A stretch of 56,147 bases of DNA from Chrysomallon squamiferum (taxonomy: Eukaryota > Mollusca > Gastropoda > Neomphalida > Peltospiridae). Position 1 is the first letter of the stretch. Every line of letters starts with the position of its first letter. Below are positions 45,713-56,147 of this stretch, piece after piece. Made by a program: the position numbers and the translations under genes. A model generated the notes under the pieces. It saw only the letters and a list, made by a program, of their open reading frames with translations. It was not told the DNA's origin and ran no database searches. The stretch spans positions 6,491,685 through 6,547,831 of the forward strand of contig CM022667.1 of NCBI GenBank assembly GCA_012295275.1. The letters are read 5' to 3'.

Positions 45713-46011
45713 TTAAAATTGTTTTGTTGCAAGTAGTATCACCAACACCAGGAGGAATGCCATCATTTCAGCTCCATGCTCCTTCGTCAACAGTTTTGTT
45801 AAAAGACTTTATAGTAAGTGTGATTTGTGTAGATGATTCTTATACAAAACTGTATCCAGGTCTATTCCCATCAAGAGTACACTGAGTTGTAGCTCCATTA
45901 CAGGACAACACTTCTTGAGGTTCTCCAGAATTTGGACGAAAATATATTATTCCAATTGTTACAGATCCAGACACTTTGCATCCAAGCAATCTATGTATGT
46001 TTTTGCTTTAC
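45713..46011 (-). pseudogene. Broken type-1 V-like Ig exon
   Basis: An acceptor (ttttgcag) and donor (gtaagt) bound 299 nt, seven fewer than the 306 nt of the intact exons. It is recognisable by VSGSVTIGII, RPGYSFV, STQITLTIKSFN and a GAWS segment. Defects are a frame change in the first 60 bases, TAA after GYSFV, and TGA in place of the F-strand cysteine codon. No signal exon was found on the right. It is closest in wording to the gene 2 exon (GSVTIGI shared). Confidence 0.8.
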
Positions 46012-46123
46012 CTGCAAAATATTTCCTGAGATTACTTAGTATATTTGAAAGATATAATATGTCCTAAGTCCATTAAAACCTTGTTGAACCTGATTTAAAT
46101 TAAATATGAACATCATTATTATT

Positions 46124-46144
46124 AGTAGTAGTACTAGTAGTAAT

Positions 46145-46221
<77 letters not shown>

Positions 46222-46303
46222 CAGCAGCAGCAGCAGCAACAGTAGTAGTAGTACTAGTAGTAATAGCAGCAGCAGCAGCAGTAGTAGTAGTACTAGTAGT
46301 AAT

Positions 46304-46335
<32 letters not shown>

Positions 46336-46419
46336 TAGTAGTAGTAGCAGCAGCAGCAGCAGTAGTAGTAGCAGCAGCAGCAGCAGCAGCAACAGTAGTA
46401 GTAGTAGTAGTAGTAGTAC
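46124..46419. repeat. Compound (AGT/AGC)n trinucleotide repeat
   Basis: About 300 bp of alternating AGT and AGC blocks with internal higher-order repetition (actagtagtaatagcagcagc recurs). It reads as poly-Ser or poly-Leu in some frames; I take these frames as artefacts of the repeat. Confidence 0.9.
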
Positions 46420-46423
46420 TTGT

Positions 46424-47735
46424 TTAAGACCTTTTTCACGACTGTTGATTAACGCCCTTTCCAGTTTCCGTCGACAAATAACACTAACGAAAGGTAGATT
46501 CAGACTTAGTAGCTGAGACAAATAATTAAAAATAAATAGTTATAATAAAAAACAAAGGATCGAAGATGATAGCATATGGAAAGTCATACTAAATGTCTTT
46601 AAGAAAAACCAAAAAAGTAAAAAGAGCCAGAGTAGTATAGACGGACTATCCTTTCCTTAGGAATCGGATGCTCAAAGTAACATAGTCGTTGATTTGAGTT
46701 CGTTTGAGTATGAACTAACAAACAGTGGTGTACATAATAAGTGAGCAAGGAGATCGACGGCTCCATCCGACCACATTTTACAATAAAAAAACATTTTTTT
46801 AATTCTTTATTTTACACTAACCTCACGAAACACTAACACTGAATTTACGATAGGCTGCTGCCAATCATACCATGCAAAGGCAAGTGAAGATGTTATCTCA
46901 TTGTTGTTGTTAAAATTGATTAGAAAAAATATTATATTGTTTTTATTTTTTATTTTTTATTTTTTTTATTTTTTAAATATAAAACCATTGAGAAAAACAT
47001 TTAAAAGAAAAGAAGAAGAAGAAGAAGAAGCTACTGGGTGAGAGAGAAAGAAGATCAGTTAAGTTGCCAGTCGAGAAAAATAATCGTCAAAATGTGAGAG
47101 ACTGGACGCGTATTTTCCATTCGGCAAGGACACGAGATGGAACTCTGAGAAGACTTAAAACAGGAGATGGAGGCGGTGCCCAGCCCGCTGCGGTTGGTCT
47201 GGTGGTGCAACCTCTAAAGTCTTGTGACAAAACACAGGCTGCTTCCTTTGCACACGGTTTGGATGTGGAGCCTCTGAAATAAGTGACCCTTACAGCAAAC
47301 TATTGTCAGAGAATGAACCCTGACACACATTTGGTATACCCGACAGACCCATATCTGCTTTGTGTAAGACCTATAACACCTCAAACACCTACACCTGTAA
47401 CACTTTATCTCGTACGTCCTGTTCTTGGAGGTAAACACAAAACTCAAAAACTTAAGAACTGTCTTGGCTGGCTGGTGTCTGCGGAAAGGTTACTGGGCTA
47501 CCGAATAGCATGCTGTCTTTTTGTGGCGTTTCGTTCGATTTTTTGCTTTACGTTGCGAGCTAACATCCGAGTTACGCAAGAGCTTCGGATACCCCGCCGC
47601 TAGTTGGCACATCGAACAACACAAGATCCGTCCAGCATTCTACGTCTCACTCTTTTGCTTCACGTGGTTACCTCGTCGTGGAAGCATCTCAGTTGTGTTG
47701 TGCTCGCGTTTTGTGCAGTGTTTTGCCAAATGTCC
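46424..47735. other. Intergenic with a GC-richer block of unknown origin
   Basis: From about 47040 to 47730 the sequence is clearly GC-richer than its surroundings and has several short open frames on the + strand, none with a domain I recognise. The part from about 47470 looks like the 5' untranslated leader of the Tigger fragment that follows. Confidence 0.4.
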
Positions 47736-47837
47736 ATGGATCTTAAGAAAGTGAGTGCAAAGCACACTGCTGGGAAGAAGAAGCGGATGATGTTCATTGA
47801 ATTAAAGCATGAAATCATAGAAAAACATAAACAGTGA
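47736..47837 (+). mobile_element. Tigger/pogo transposase N-terminal fragment
   Basis: ATG at 47736 opens MDLKKVSAKHTAGKKKR followed by MMFIELKHEIIEKHKQ and a stop. This matches the start of the CENP-B-like DNA-binding region of Tigger transposases, with the GKKKR and LKHEIIEKH elements. Everything after the first helix is missing, so it is a 5' relic. Confidence 0.75.
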
Positions 47838-48819
47838 ACCTCTGTCCACGAAAAGATGGAGACACCCTAACCCTGTACTTTTTACAAAACCAATTTATTT
47901 ATTTACATTCTCTTTTATTTTTTTTATTATTATTTTTTTTATATATATACAATATTTGTCATTTATACGTACATTTTTCTTATTTAAAAACACGTTACAA
48001 AAAATGTTGATTTTGGGGACGGCTGAAACGAGCTCGGTCACCGACGAATTAAACTCGTAGGTCAAGATACCACTGAATTTGTGTGTAATTGATACCCGAT
48101 GAATAATCACTGTCCTCTAACGCTGTTATTAAATATAAAGGTACTACTGAAAATAATGCATAAAAGTAGTAAATGCCCTTGCTAATAATCTAACCATTTT
48201 TAATAACTGTCAATTCTGCAACAATATCTGTCACAAATCGTGACGTAACAAACACTCCCAATTAAAACATTTTTGACTTCAATTTTGGATGAGATATGTA
48301 TTTAAATAAAACACTGACAACCATAGCAGTTATATGTTTCGGACTGACATTGTCATTTTTTTATACTAAGAACTGTTCTTGTATTGCCATCATTCACTTA
48401 AATCATTATTCGTCATCCAAACTTAATGATAATGAGAAAACAACGGTATGAAGCACTGCAGTTTTTTAGAGCAAGGGGTCCTTAGGTGTAGTGTATAAGT
48501 GTGTATGTCTTTCTGTATGGGCGTTTGTGTGATACATACTGATGCATGCATGTATGTATGTATGTATGTGTATGTCTGTATGTATATGTAAGTTGTTCGT
48601 ATGTTTTCTTATTTACATATTCCACGTCATTAAACAGCGATATATTGCGGGAAACTACTAGAATTACTGCTTTTAATTGTTTTTAGTTTTCCTCCAACTT
48701 TTTAACCAGTCCTACAACTTCCTTTATGTTTTGTTTCTGTACTTGTAAAATAATATATCGATCACACAAACAAGCAAGAATAAATCTGTTAAGAACGTTC
48801 CAGGGGTGATATGTCTTAT

Positions 48820-49180
48820 TCAGTACTTAGAAAATAAATCACTAGTGATGATCTCCAAACTGCAATAGAAAATACATAAGAAATATGATTATATGAGACT
48901 CCTATAAAAAACGTTTGGTCAGATATACATAAACATGTCGTTACATTTGCTTTAAATACAAGAATAATACATATTTAAAAGAGTTTTTTTTTATTATTAA
49001 ACAACAATAGCAACAAAAACAATAACTGAAGAATTTATATAAAATAATAATAATAATAATAATATATCAACAAAAGGAAATAAAAGTTTGTTCAAATATA
49101 CATATAAAAGCTTGTAACTTTTATCTTAAACAGAAGTTGCTATGAGCTGGCCGAAAGTTATAATCATTCACTTAAATATT

Positions 49181-49211
<31 letters not shown>

Positions 49212-49435
49212 AAGGCAAAAAAACACAAAAAACAACTATATCACATATAGGTGAGAGCGAGAGAGAGAGCGAGAGCGAGAGAGAGAGAGAGCGAGAGAGA
49301 GAGCGAGCTCACCAGGTAAGACACACATTAATTGTCCATACTACAGATCTTGTTCTGGTGGCAAGTGATGATATGTCTTCTGAAAAATCAGAAAAGAATA
49401 ATAATCAAATACTTTAAATATATTTTTAAATACAA

Positions 49436-49507
<72 letters not shown>

Positions 49508-51866
49508 GTGTGTGTGTGTGTATATATATATTTATATATTAGCGATTACAAATTCCGGAATTATAATTCATTAATTTTCATATATATAAAACCATGAAAA
49601 TTAATGAATTATCATTCCGGAATTTGTAATCGCAAGTGAGATCTAGAGCTTCTAAATGTTGTGTATAATTTGTGATGTGTAGGGGAGAGAGTTAATCATG
49701 AAATACATGAGACAACACAGAGCTTGTCACAAAATGCCGGGTACAGCCTGGCTGCGTGCGCGCGCGTGGAGATCTGTGAAAAATAACAAAGACACGTGAA
49801 CTTAAGCACGATACGGCACGTAAAGCGGAGCTCTTTACAACAAGAAAAGCTGAGCTTTATACTGCAAACGTTATCCTCGCAAGTAACAATTTTCTTAATA
49901 TCAGAACAACCATTTTCTGTTTCAGTAGCCAGTTGTAAAATTAATTCATGAATTCAGTCGTGTTCAAGAAAACCGGAAAAATCCAAAACGTCAGTATAGC
50001 AGCGGTCCTAGACCTGCCGGTTAAAATGGCTGGTAAAATTATTACTACAGCTGTTTGAAAAATATGTCGCTGGTAAAACATCTACGAAGAAATATTAATG
50101 AAGTTTACTTAAGCTGATCAGACTGACGCTTTATTATCTAATTTAAATAGAAAAAGGCCGCAGTATCATTTTGTTTGACAAAAAATAAATAAATAAATAA
50201 ATAATAAACTAGGACTTGGGATTTTCTGAGAGTTGTGCAGGTGTTTGAGTTTATTACTACAGGTATGACAGGATGAACAGATGGGAGGGTGGATGTTTTT
50301 CAAAGTTTGATTATAAAGGTTTACGAACGTACTCCGGTATGTTACTTCGTGTTTATTGCTGTGGATGTTGCTGACGTCCAGAGAACACCACCAGTAGGTA
50401 CGGTCGATGAAACGAATGTTTTTTATCGTCATTTTGTATGTTTTAACTTGTGATTTGGCGTCGAAAGTTCCACTTCCACATTCGGCCTCATAAACGGCAA
50501 GACCAGGACGATCTAACAAAATACATTTGTTTAGTTTCTGACTAAACGTAACAACATGAAATCCTAAAAGTCCTCTGCTAATGGATATAAACTCACGAAG
50601 TTGAACAGCATCCGTCACTTTGCAGGAGAGCTCATATGAGTTATTGTTTTTAAAAGAGCCATCTAGGGTCACGGAATAACCTACAAGACATCAATATTTA
50701 CACGTAAAGGCAACTTTTAAAACAAAAGAAATATATATTATAATAATATATAAGCGTTTCAAAATAAAATACAACTCTAGGCGCACATATAGAGACACGT
50801 TTGGAAAATAAATAAAAACTATACTGATGATGACTGAAAACATATTTTCGTTTGTTAATTATTTAGTAAGTGATTTATTTCAAATTAGTGGGTTTATCGG
50901 TTTAAAATGACATCAATCACGGTCATCTGACTTACCACAATTTCACTGATATATATTTACAAAATAACTAAATAACTGAATAAAAAAAATCACCATTCAA
51001 ACTGGTAAGTCAATAAAACTATGCTAGGTGGTATATGCGCATGGACAGATTCAGTCCCAGGGTGAATTTCTGGTGTAACGTCTGTCATTCATCTTGCCTA
51101 GCCTCTCCGCAGTATTTTGAATGTTGTAGAACTGACGCTGTTGAATATGTTGTTTCACCTCATCTTAAAATGCATGACTGTAGAACTGGCAGAATATCCA
51201 GCATGAGCCAAGCCACCTACTCTTTCGCGTTACTGCGATCTAAGTACAGGCACTGGCGTGGCCGAATAAAGCAAAGTGAAACGTTAAACTGGCCACTACA
51301 TGCAGCTAGTGATCTATCGCTGTCCTTATGTTAACGCTAAGTCACCTTGCTCGTTTCTGCAGAACAACAAAACAAACAAACAAAAAAACAACAACATTTG
51401 GTTGCATTTTGATAGCCATCTCCAGAATAATATATAGTGATTTATGCACACATATTGCTTTGTTGTTATAATTTTTTATGTAGAAGAAATATTTTTAAAA
51501 TGCACAGAACACACAGAAACAATAAATCAAACTGTACACAGTTCGCTATACACGTTCGTGAATATTTCAGACCACGATAAAAAAAATGAAAGGCTTATGA
51601 TAAACCAATTCTGTATTAATAATAATAAAATAAAGGTTTTTTAAAGAAAAAAAAATAATAAAATAATAATAATAATACAAAATACAAAATATATAATAAC
51701 TTATTAGTAGGATTAGTAGTAGTAATAGTAAAAAATAAATAAACGTATTCTGTGCATACGTCCAACAGTAATAAAAAGAGCAAAATTTATATAATAATAA
51801 TAATAATAATAGTAATAATATCTTTAATTCGATTTTTATTTTTTTTTTTTTTTTTATCTTTTTTTT

Positions 51867-51937
<71 letters not shown>

Positions 51938-52155
51938 CATCAAAGGTTATAATTTATAAATGTATATACATACTAACAAATCGGCTTTCAGGCAAGAGGT
52001 GGAAGAAAGGGGATAAAAATAAAATAAAAATTAAAAAATTTAAAATGAAGTTAAGAACATAATGAATGAAAACAGGAAACAAAACAAATAATCTAACCTG
52101 AGCAAAGATCAATATAGATCAGAAGATTCCACAAAACCAAGTAAGTAGACGCCAT
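48820..52155 (-). CDS. Gene 4: short IgSF protein, type-2 V domain, gene 2-like tail
   Basis: Proposed exons in transcript order: 52155-52098 (signal, MASTYLVLWNLLIYIDLCSG), 50680-50333 (V-like), 49379-49313 and 48859-48820 (tail, stop TGA). All borders are GT/AG and phases connect (1, 1, 2). The total is 513 nt, 170 residues plus stop. The V domain has LSCKV, YEAECGSGT, KTYKMTIKN and TYWWCSL, clearly paralogous to gene 3. The signal exon is 58 nt in both genes. The tail (SSLATRTR..., LEIITSDLFSKY) is homologous to that of gene 2, not gene 3. No strong transmembrane helix is visible, so secretion or weak anchoring through VVWTINVCLTCLEII is possible. No stalk mini-exon was found. Signal and V exons are firm; the tail is inferred from phase and homology. 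Confidence 0.6.
49437..49502. repeat. (ATT)n microsatellite
   Basis: Pure ATT tract, followed by (TG)n and (TA)n runs, in the intron of gene 4. Confidence 0.95.
49542..49633. repeat. Long hairpin: 40-bp inverted repeat, 12-nt loop
   Basis: gcgattacaaattccggaat... (49542-49581) is the reverse complement of 49594-49633 except for one mismatch, and the loop is atatataaaacc. It lies in the gene 4 intron between the V exon and the tail exon, immediately right of microsatellites. It may be a small palindromic MITE or a structured transcript; the 92-nt length is in the range of a microRNA precursor, but the stem is more perfect than usual. Confidence 0.85.
50333..50680 (-). CDS. Gene 4 exon 2: type-2 V-like Ig domain
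   Basis: A 348-nt phase 1-1 exon between cttgtag and gtacgt. It contains the conserved cysteines in LSCKV, NKCIL, AECGSG and WWCSL. Compared with gene 3 it has lost the C-terminal Cys (YTLTC there, HEVTYRS here). Confidence 0.8.
51035..51334 (+). other. GC-richer open frame of unknown origin
   Basis: A 99-codon frame in a block that is GC-richer than its surroundings, lying inside the first intron of gene 4 on the opposite strand. I recognise no domain and the surrounding splice signals are unconvincing. A transposon fragment is the most likely explanation. Confidence 0.25.
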
Positions 52156-52159
52156 TTTC

Positions 52160-52401
52160 TTCCGAGAAGATTATTGGCCTACGTCACCTATATTATTGGC
52201 CTATTAGACATCCTGACTGCTTAACAAAAATAAATAAATGTGTAATACAGGTTGAACCTCATTCACTCTGAGAATATGTAATTCTTATTTGTTTATTTTG
52301 CCCGTGGATCAAAATATTCTCCTTATATTCTAATGAAAGGTCATATTTGATGGACTACGTCAGTAATGCAGATGAGAATCACAACAAAAACAATGACGTC
52401 A
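52160..52401 (-). promoter_or_regulatory. Candidate gene 4 promoter motifs
   Basis: Just upstream of the gene 4 ATG on the - strand are TTCCGAGAA (52160-52168, a TTCNNNGAA palindrome of the STAT/GAS type), two CCAAT boxes (ATTGG on + at 52173-52177 and 52195-52199), a CRE-like CTACGTCA (52179-52186) and a perfect TGACGTCA at 52394-52401. These are motif matches only. The TTCNNNGAA word is so close to the ATG that it probably lies in the leader. Confidence 0.35.
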
Positions 52402-52854
52402 TTTATTTGAACACACACCGCGGTGCGCATGGCTGATCGAGGCAGGTGGAGCAGTTCAGAACGCAGCGCAAAAAATAAAGTTACGATAAAAGAGTAAAAG
52501 TTAGGTATCGCGGATTTTTGCAAAATTGCTGATGCTCTTTTTTATTATTGGTGGTGTTGTTGGATTTATTATTGTTATTATTATTAACTTCGGTTGTTCG
52601 TTGCTTTTTTTTTTTTTTTAATTATCGTTGTTGCATTTGTGACTAATATATAATAGAATAAAATATCAATATAAACAACTTTCAGGCAGACTTAGTTTAC
52701 GAAAAAAATATCATGAGTGTGACTATTATTGACTGCTATAATTTTGGAGAGGGGCCACCCCACCCTCAATTCTAACTTTCAGTAAACTACTAGAATTGTA
52801 TATATTCACTTGCTATAACGATTGTCCGAAAAATGTTTGATGTCTTAAATTAAA

Positions 52855-52885
<31 letters not shown>

Positions 52886-53100
52886 TAATGTCTGCATTAA
52901 CAGAAAGAAAACACACCACAACCTACCACTATAACCATCACAATCAGCAACAACAACAACTACTACTACTTCTACTGTCTGATATGAAAATATTTATAAA
53001 TGAATGATGAAATATATTCTTTTCTTTTTTTTCAAAATATCTAAAGTATGGCGTCATTTGAAGGGTGGGGGCTCTAGTGAACATGTCTATTAAATCTTAC

Positions 53101-53180
53101 TGATAATTTTGAGCTGATTTTATGGTAAAATTATCAGGTGTCAGATGTTTGGGCAAGGCCGCCATTCCAGTGGTTGCCAT
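53101..53180 (-). CDS. Candidate first coding exon, divergent from GAN
   Basis: ATG at 53180 opens MATTGMAALPKHLTPDNFTI and the frame continues to a good donor (TATCA|gtaaga), 80 nt in all. The block is less AT-rich than its flanks. I could not identify the following exons or the family. It would share the intergenic space with the GAN-like gene in a head-to-head layout. Confidence 0.4.
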
Positions 53181-53981
53181 AACCGTTATTTTCCGTATAT
53201 TCGCTCCTGGCTGAAAGTATGTCTCATGATAAACAAGAGAAAACTGTTATCGCTGCAAACAGGGAGCTAAGACCAAAAGTATAATATAATTTTCCATCGA
53301 GCAAATTATATACGTCAGCTTATTGTATAGTAGTTTCACCATGCATATGAAGGACGATTTGGGTCATTTGTTTTTCTATTGTGAGAAACTGCTTAGTTTG
53401 AAATCTCTCTTTCCTGAAATATGTATTCTCTTACAATATAAAAATGTTTCAGTAGAAATTATAAATGTCATTCTTTTAATAACAGAATATCACTTTTCAG
53501 CAGGCTTCGATATCTGAATTGAAAAAAAACAAAACATGTTAATCTCGAACATTTCTTTACGTTCTCCAGTATCAGTAATTCTTAATATATTATTCAGAAC
53601 AGACTTTCAGTTTTAATTAATAAATATATATTTTTTTTAAATTTCTATCTAACAAAAAGATAATATACTTATTTTCAAATATCCTTTGGTAAACTATAAG
53701 TAATAAATATCTCTGTCCGTAGATACGCCCCTTGATTTTACGAATTATATAAAAGCCAATCGTCATTAACAAATTAACGTAATAAAAGCTAAAATAAATT
53801 AATACAACCAAAACAATGCAAAAATAATCTGTTCAAAATTGTTAAATGTTGTGATTAAGATGCTCGAAGTTTTATTTTTTAATTTGCATCGTTATTACGT
53901 TTTATCCTTGTTTATGCGTTTATTCTTAATCGAATACTGATGGTGGTATAAATTTTTCAGAGGAAATTACAAAAGAAAATA

Positions 53982-55223
53982 ATGGCGTCAATACTGAAAA
54001 GGGATAAACCTTTGAAGGTTTCCTGCGAACTTCATGCAAAGAAATTACTGAGAGCTTTAAATGACAGTAGGAACTGCGAACATTTATGTGATGCTGTTAT
54101 TGTTATTAATGGAAAGGAAATTCATGTTCAGAAAAACATCTTGTCTGCTGCAAGTGAATATTTTCGGTAGGTCTGACGAAAGAGACGTCACCATATGAGA
54201 GTATAGTATAGCCTATAGGTATAGTCCGTAGACCGACATTTTGACAGGTGGCAAATACCACTAGTTTTATGTTTATATATATATCATTAATACCTTTAAG
54301 AACAAAAAGGAGTCATATTTTAAAATGCTGTTGGATCACATGTAACTTACTTTGAAACTTTCATGATAAAACAAGTATTTCTAGCACTGCATGGTTGTGT
54401 TTTTAATTACGAGTATTGAAGTTGAATCACAACTTGCAGTGTATGCCTATGTTTGAACAGCTTTCGTTAATATGAAAGTAACAACAGCAGTGTACATGCT
54501 GGCTATCAAGACATGGCAGTTGTTGCATAAATGATTCTTTGCTGTAGTGCTCTGTAATTTATAAACTTTGCTGTAAAAAGTTGCTGATGTGAAATCAGGG
54601 TCAGCTTAATATTGTTCCTTAATTATTAACATAACAGTTGTTTAGTTAGTACACATGGTCTAGCTTAGAATCAGGATTCAGGATGTTAAGACATTTGTTA
54701 GTACTGTAAGAGGATGCTTTGGTAAAATGTAATTGAATGTTTTCTCCATTAAAATAGTGAAGGAAACTGTACAGGAGCAGATGAAGAAGGTTACTGAGAT
54801 ACAGGCAGTTTGGAACGTTACATCAACAGCAAAATTGACTGAATTGTTACATCACAGTATATTGCTTATTTCTGAAAATGTTTTACATCACTGTTCTTTT
54901 AATGTTTGATTTCTTAAAAGTAAATACTTCAGTTTCATTTACTTTTGTTCTTTTTTCTATTAGCAAAGTTTCTTTGTTTTGAAACTTAAGTTAAACAACA
55001 TTTAAGAACATTTATTTATTTATTTGAATTAAAATTTTAGTAAAATAAATTTTCTTCTGTATTTTTTTCAGAGGTATTTTCAGTTATGAACATGCCAGCT
55101 CAGAAGCTAAAGAAAAGAATGACGGCAAAGTGCAGGTGGATTTGAGTACTCACGACATAACATGTGAAACCTTTACAAGCATTCTAGACTACATCTACAC
55201 TTCTGAAACAACTCTCTGTGCTG
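53982..55223 (+). CDS. GAN: Gigaxonin-like BTB protein, 5' part (partial)
   Basis: Two exons, 53982-54166 and 55072-55223, phases 2 and 1, encode the BTB domain start. Exon 1 has LLRALNDSRN, LCDAVIVINGKEIHVQKNIL and SAASEYFR, which track the N-terminus of gigaxonin (LLRAL..CDA..EI.VQKNIL.AAS.Y.R). Exon 2 adds ILDYIYTSETTL, matching its ILDYIFSGQIRL. Gigaxonin is a BTB-Kelch adaptor of the Cullin-3 ubiquitin ligase that controls intermediate filament turnover. The BACK and Kelch parts must lie beyond the window, as no further exon is seen after 55223. The start is supported by the ataATGG context and by homology; an acceptor (tttttcag, ending at 53960) 22 bases upstream suggests a separate untranslated first exon. 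Confidence 0.8.
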
Positions 55224-56147
55224 GTGAGTTCTCTGTGATCTTGTTTTCTCTACCAGCTGTCCCCTCCCACACAGTCACTTGTTTTTCTTCTCTATACATT
55301 TATTATATAACATAAATATTAAACACATAGTACTCACAGTTTATCACACCAGCATGATTTTTCAGTTGGGCATCAGATTATGAAGCAGTCCTGTACAATT
55401 AGTTACCCGATATTTTAATTAAGATATTATTATTTTTTTTTTTTAAACAGGTTTTAGGTGTTTTTGCATGATATGTCACCCATACCAAAAGACGTTGTTT
55501 TTCTTCGTCAACGATATGGAATATCAATGACCGGTTGTTCAAACTATGCTCAAGTAACTCAGAATTGACTTATTTTTGTATTTATTTAGCTTGAGTTCTG
55601 TCTACACATCCAGTAAATTGTTGAATTACAATTACTGAGTTACACAGCTAGGTCAGACTTTCTGAGTGGACCTGCTCGTCATTCCCCTGTGACTGGTGTG
55701 TGATGTAGAAAACCTTTTTGTTTTCAGTGAGAAATTGTAGAAGGATCACAATTGATGTGACAGCAAATGACCAGTGACTCGTTAATGATGTAGTTAAACG
55801 TCTGACCCATTCTGTTTTAATATATTAATGTAGGCATTTTACATGGGCAGATTGACAGGCATGGTTGATGGTATTCCCATTTTCATATTCTGGCGTGGAA
55901 GTTAGCTCTCCAAATGTGCCTGCTTTGCAGAAGGAAAACCAAACCTTGGTAGATCAGTTCAAAGTGACTGATATACCAGCAGTTGCGTCTCATACACACA
56001 TACATATGTATAGAATGTGTATTTATAAAAATTGCACACACACATATTTCTGTGTGTGGTCTGGGTGTGTCTGACTGCATGTGGTAGTGTGTGGCAGCTT
56101 TGTGTCAGAGTGTAATGTTGTTGTGATCACCTTGCTGTTTACTATCA
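55224..56147 (+). other. Intron 2 of the GAN-like gene, to the window end
   Basis: No Kelch or BACK exon recognised. Open frames at 55865-56080 end in (CA)n-type sequence and do not resemble gigaxonin. Confidence 0.5.

Larger units (their letters stand above)
48760..49860. repeat. Segmental duplicate block B (partner 14290-15230)
   Basis: Contains the aaatcactagtgatgatctcc block (48829), the taacttttatcttaaacagaagttg block (49115), the interrupted (AG)n tract (49253-49308), the ggcaagtgat exon block (49313-49379) and cgtaaagcggagct units (49829 onward), in the same order as block A. Other parts are diverged or replaced by (TA)n and (ATT)n. Confidence 0.75.

Noticed and set aside
46036-46521. 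Long poly-Leu (-) and poly-Ser (+) open frames
   Set aside because: They are produced by the AGT/AGC trinucleotide repeat and have no coding context.
52429-52497. Short ATG-initiated frame MADRGRWSSSERS on the + strand
   Set aside because: No convincing next exon or conserved feature. It may be leader sequence of the GC-richer promoter zone.

Overview
This is a very AT-rich, intron-rich animal nuclear window from an invertebrate. Lophotrochozoan, perhaps molluscan, is my best guess, from gene style and repeat content only. It is packed with simple repeats and decayed DNA transposons. A run of exactly 200 N (13448-13647) marks a scaffold join, so linkage across it is provisional. No rRNA, tRNA or CRISPR was seen.

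The window is dominated by a cluster of immunoglobulin-superfamily (IgSF) receptor-type genes, rebuilt here from exon phases and splice sites. Gene 1 (+, 749-10356) is a large receptor: signal peptide, six-cysteine V-like domain, four more Ig-type domains, one FN3 domain, a transmembrane helix and a tyrosine-rich tail with ITIM- and ITSM-like motifs. Gene 2 (-, 23149-14345) is a short relative with the same V-like domain, threonine-rich stalk mini-exons and a small tail. Gene 3 (+, 32432-42280) has a second V-like type ('ECGSGT...WWC'), a stalk mini-exon and a transmembrane exon with a very short tail. Gene 4 (-, 52155-48820) has the second V type, yet ends with a tail homologous to that of gene 2. 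A broken V exon (45713-46011, -) and an orphan signal exon (24675, +) show gene birth and death. Almost all splice junctions in these genes are phase 1, the arrangement that lets Ig exons be shuffled.

Between and inside these genes lie a decayed Tc1/mariner element (37506-38968), a Tigger/pogo N-terminal fragment (47736), a MULE/FLYWCH remnant (29040-29656), a TIR-bounded non-autonomous element (15453-16690), an inverted-repeat element (36724-37392), a 40-bp-stem hairpin (49542-49633) and several local tandem duplications. Two of those duplications carry exons or splice sites.

Downstream of gene 3 on the + strand is a possible small two-helix membrane protein gene (42652-44259). The right end leaves the cluster: the 5' half of a gigaxonin-like BTB gene (GAN, + from 53982) with a divergent candidate first exon on the - strand (53180-53101).

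The overall picture is an invertebrate receptor cluster with one long tyrosine-motif-bearing member and several short-tailed or tail-swapped relatives in opposing orientation. It resembles in layout the paired activating/inhibitory receptor clusters of vertebrates; that functional reading is inference.
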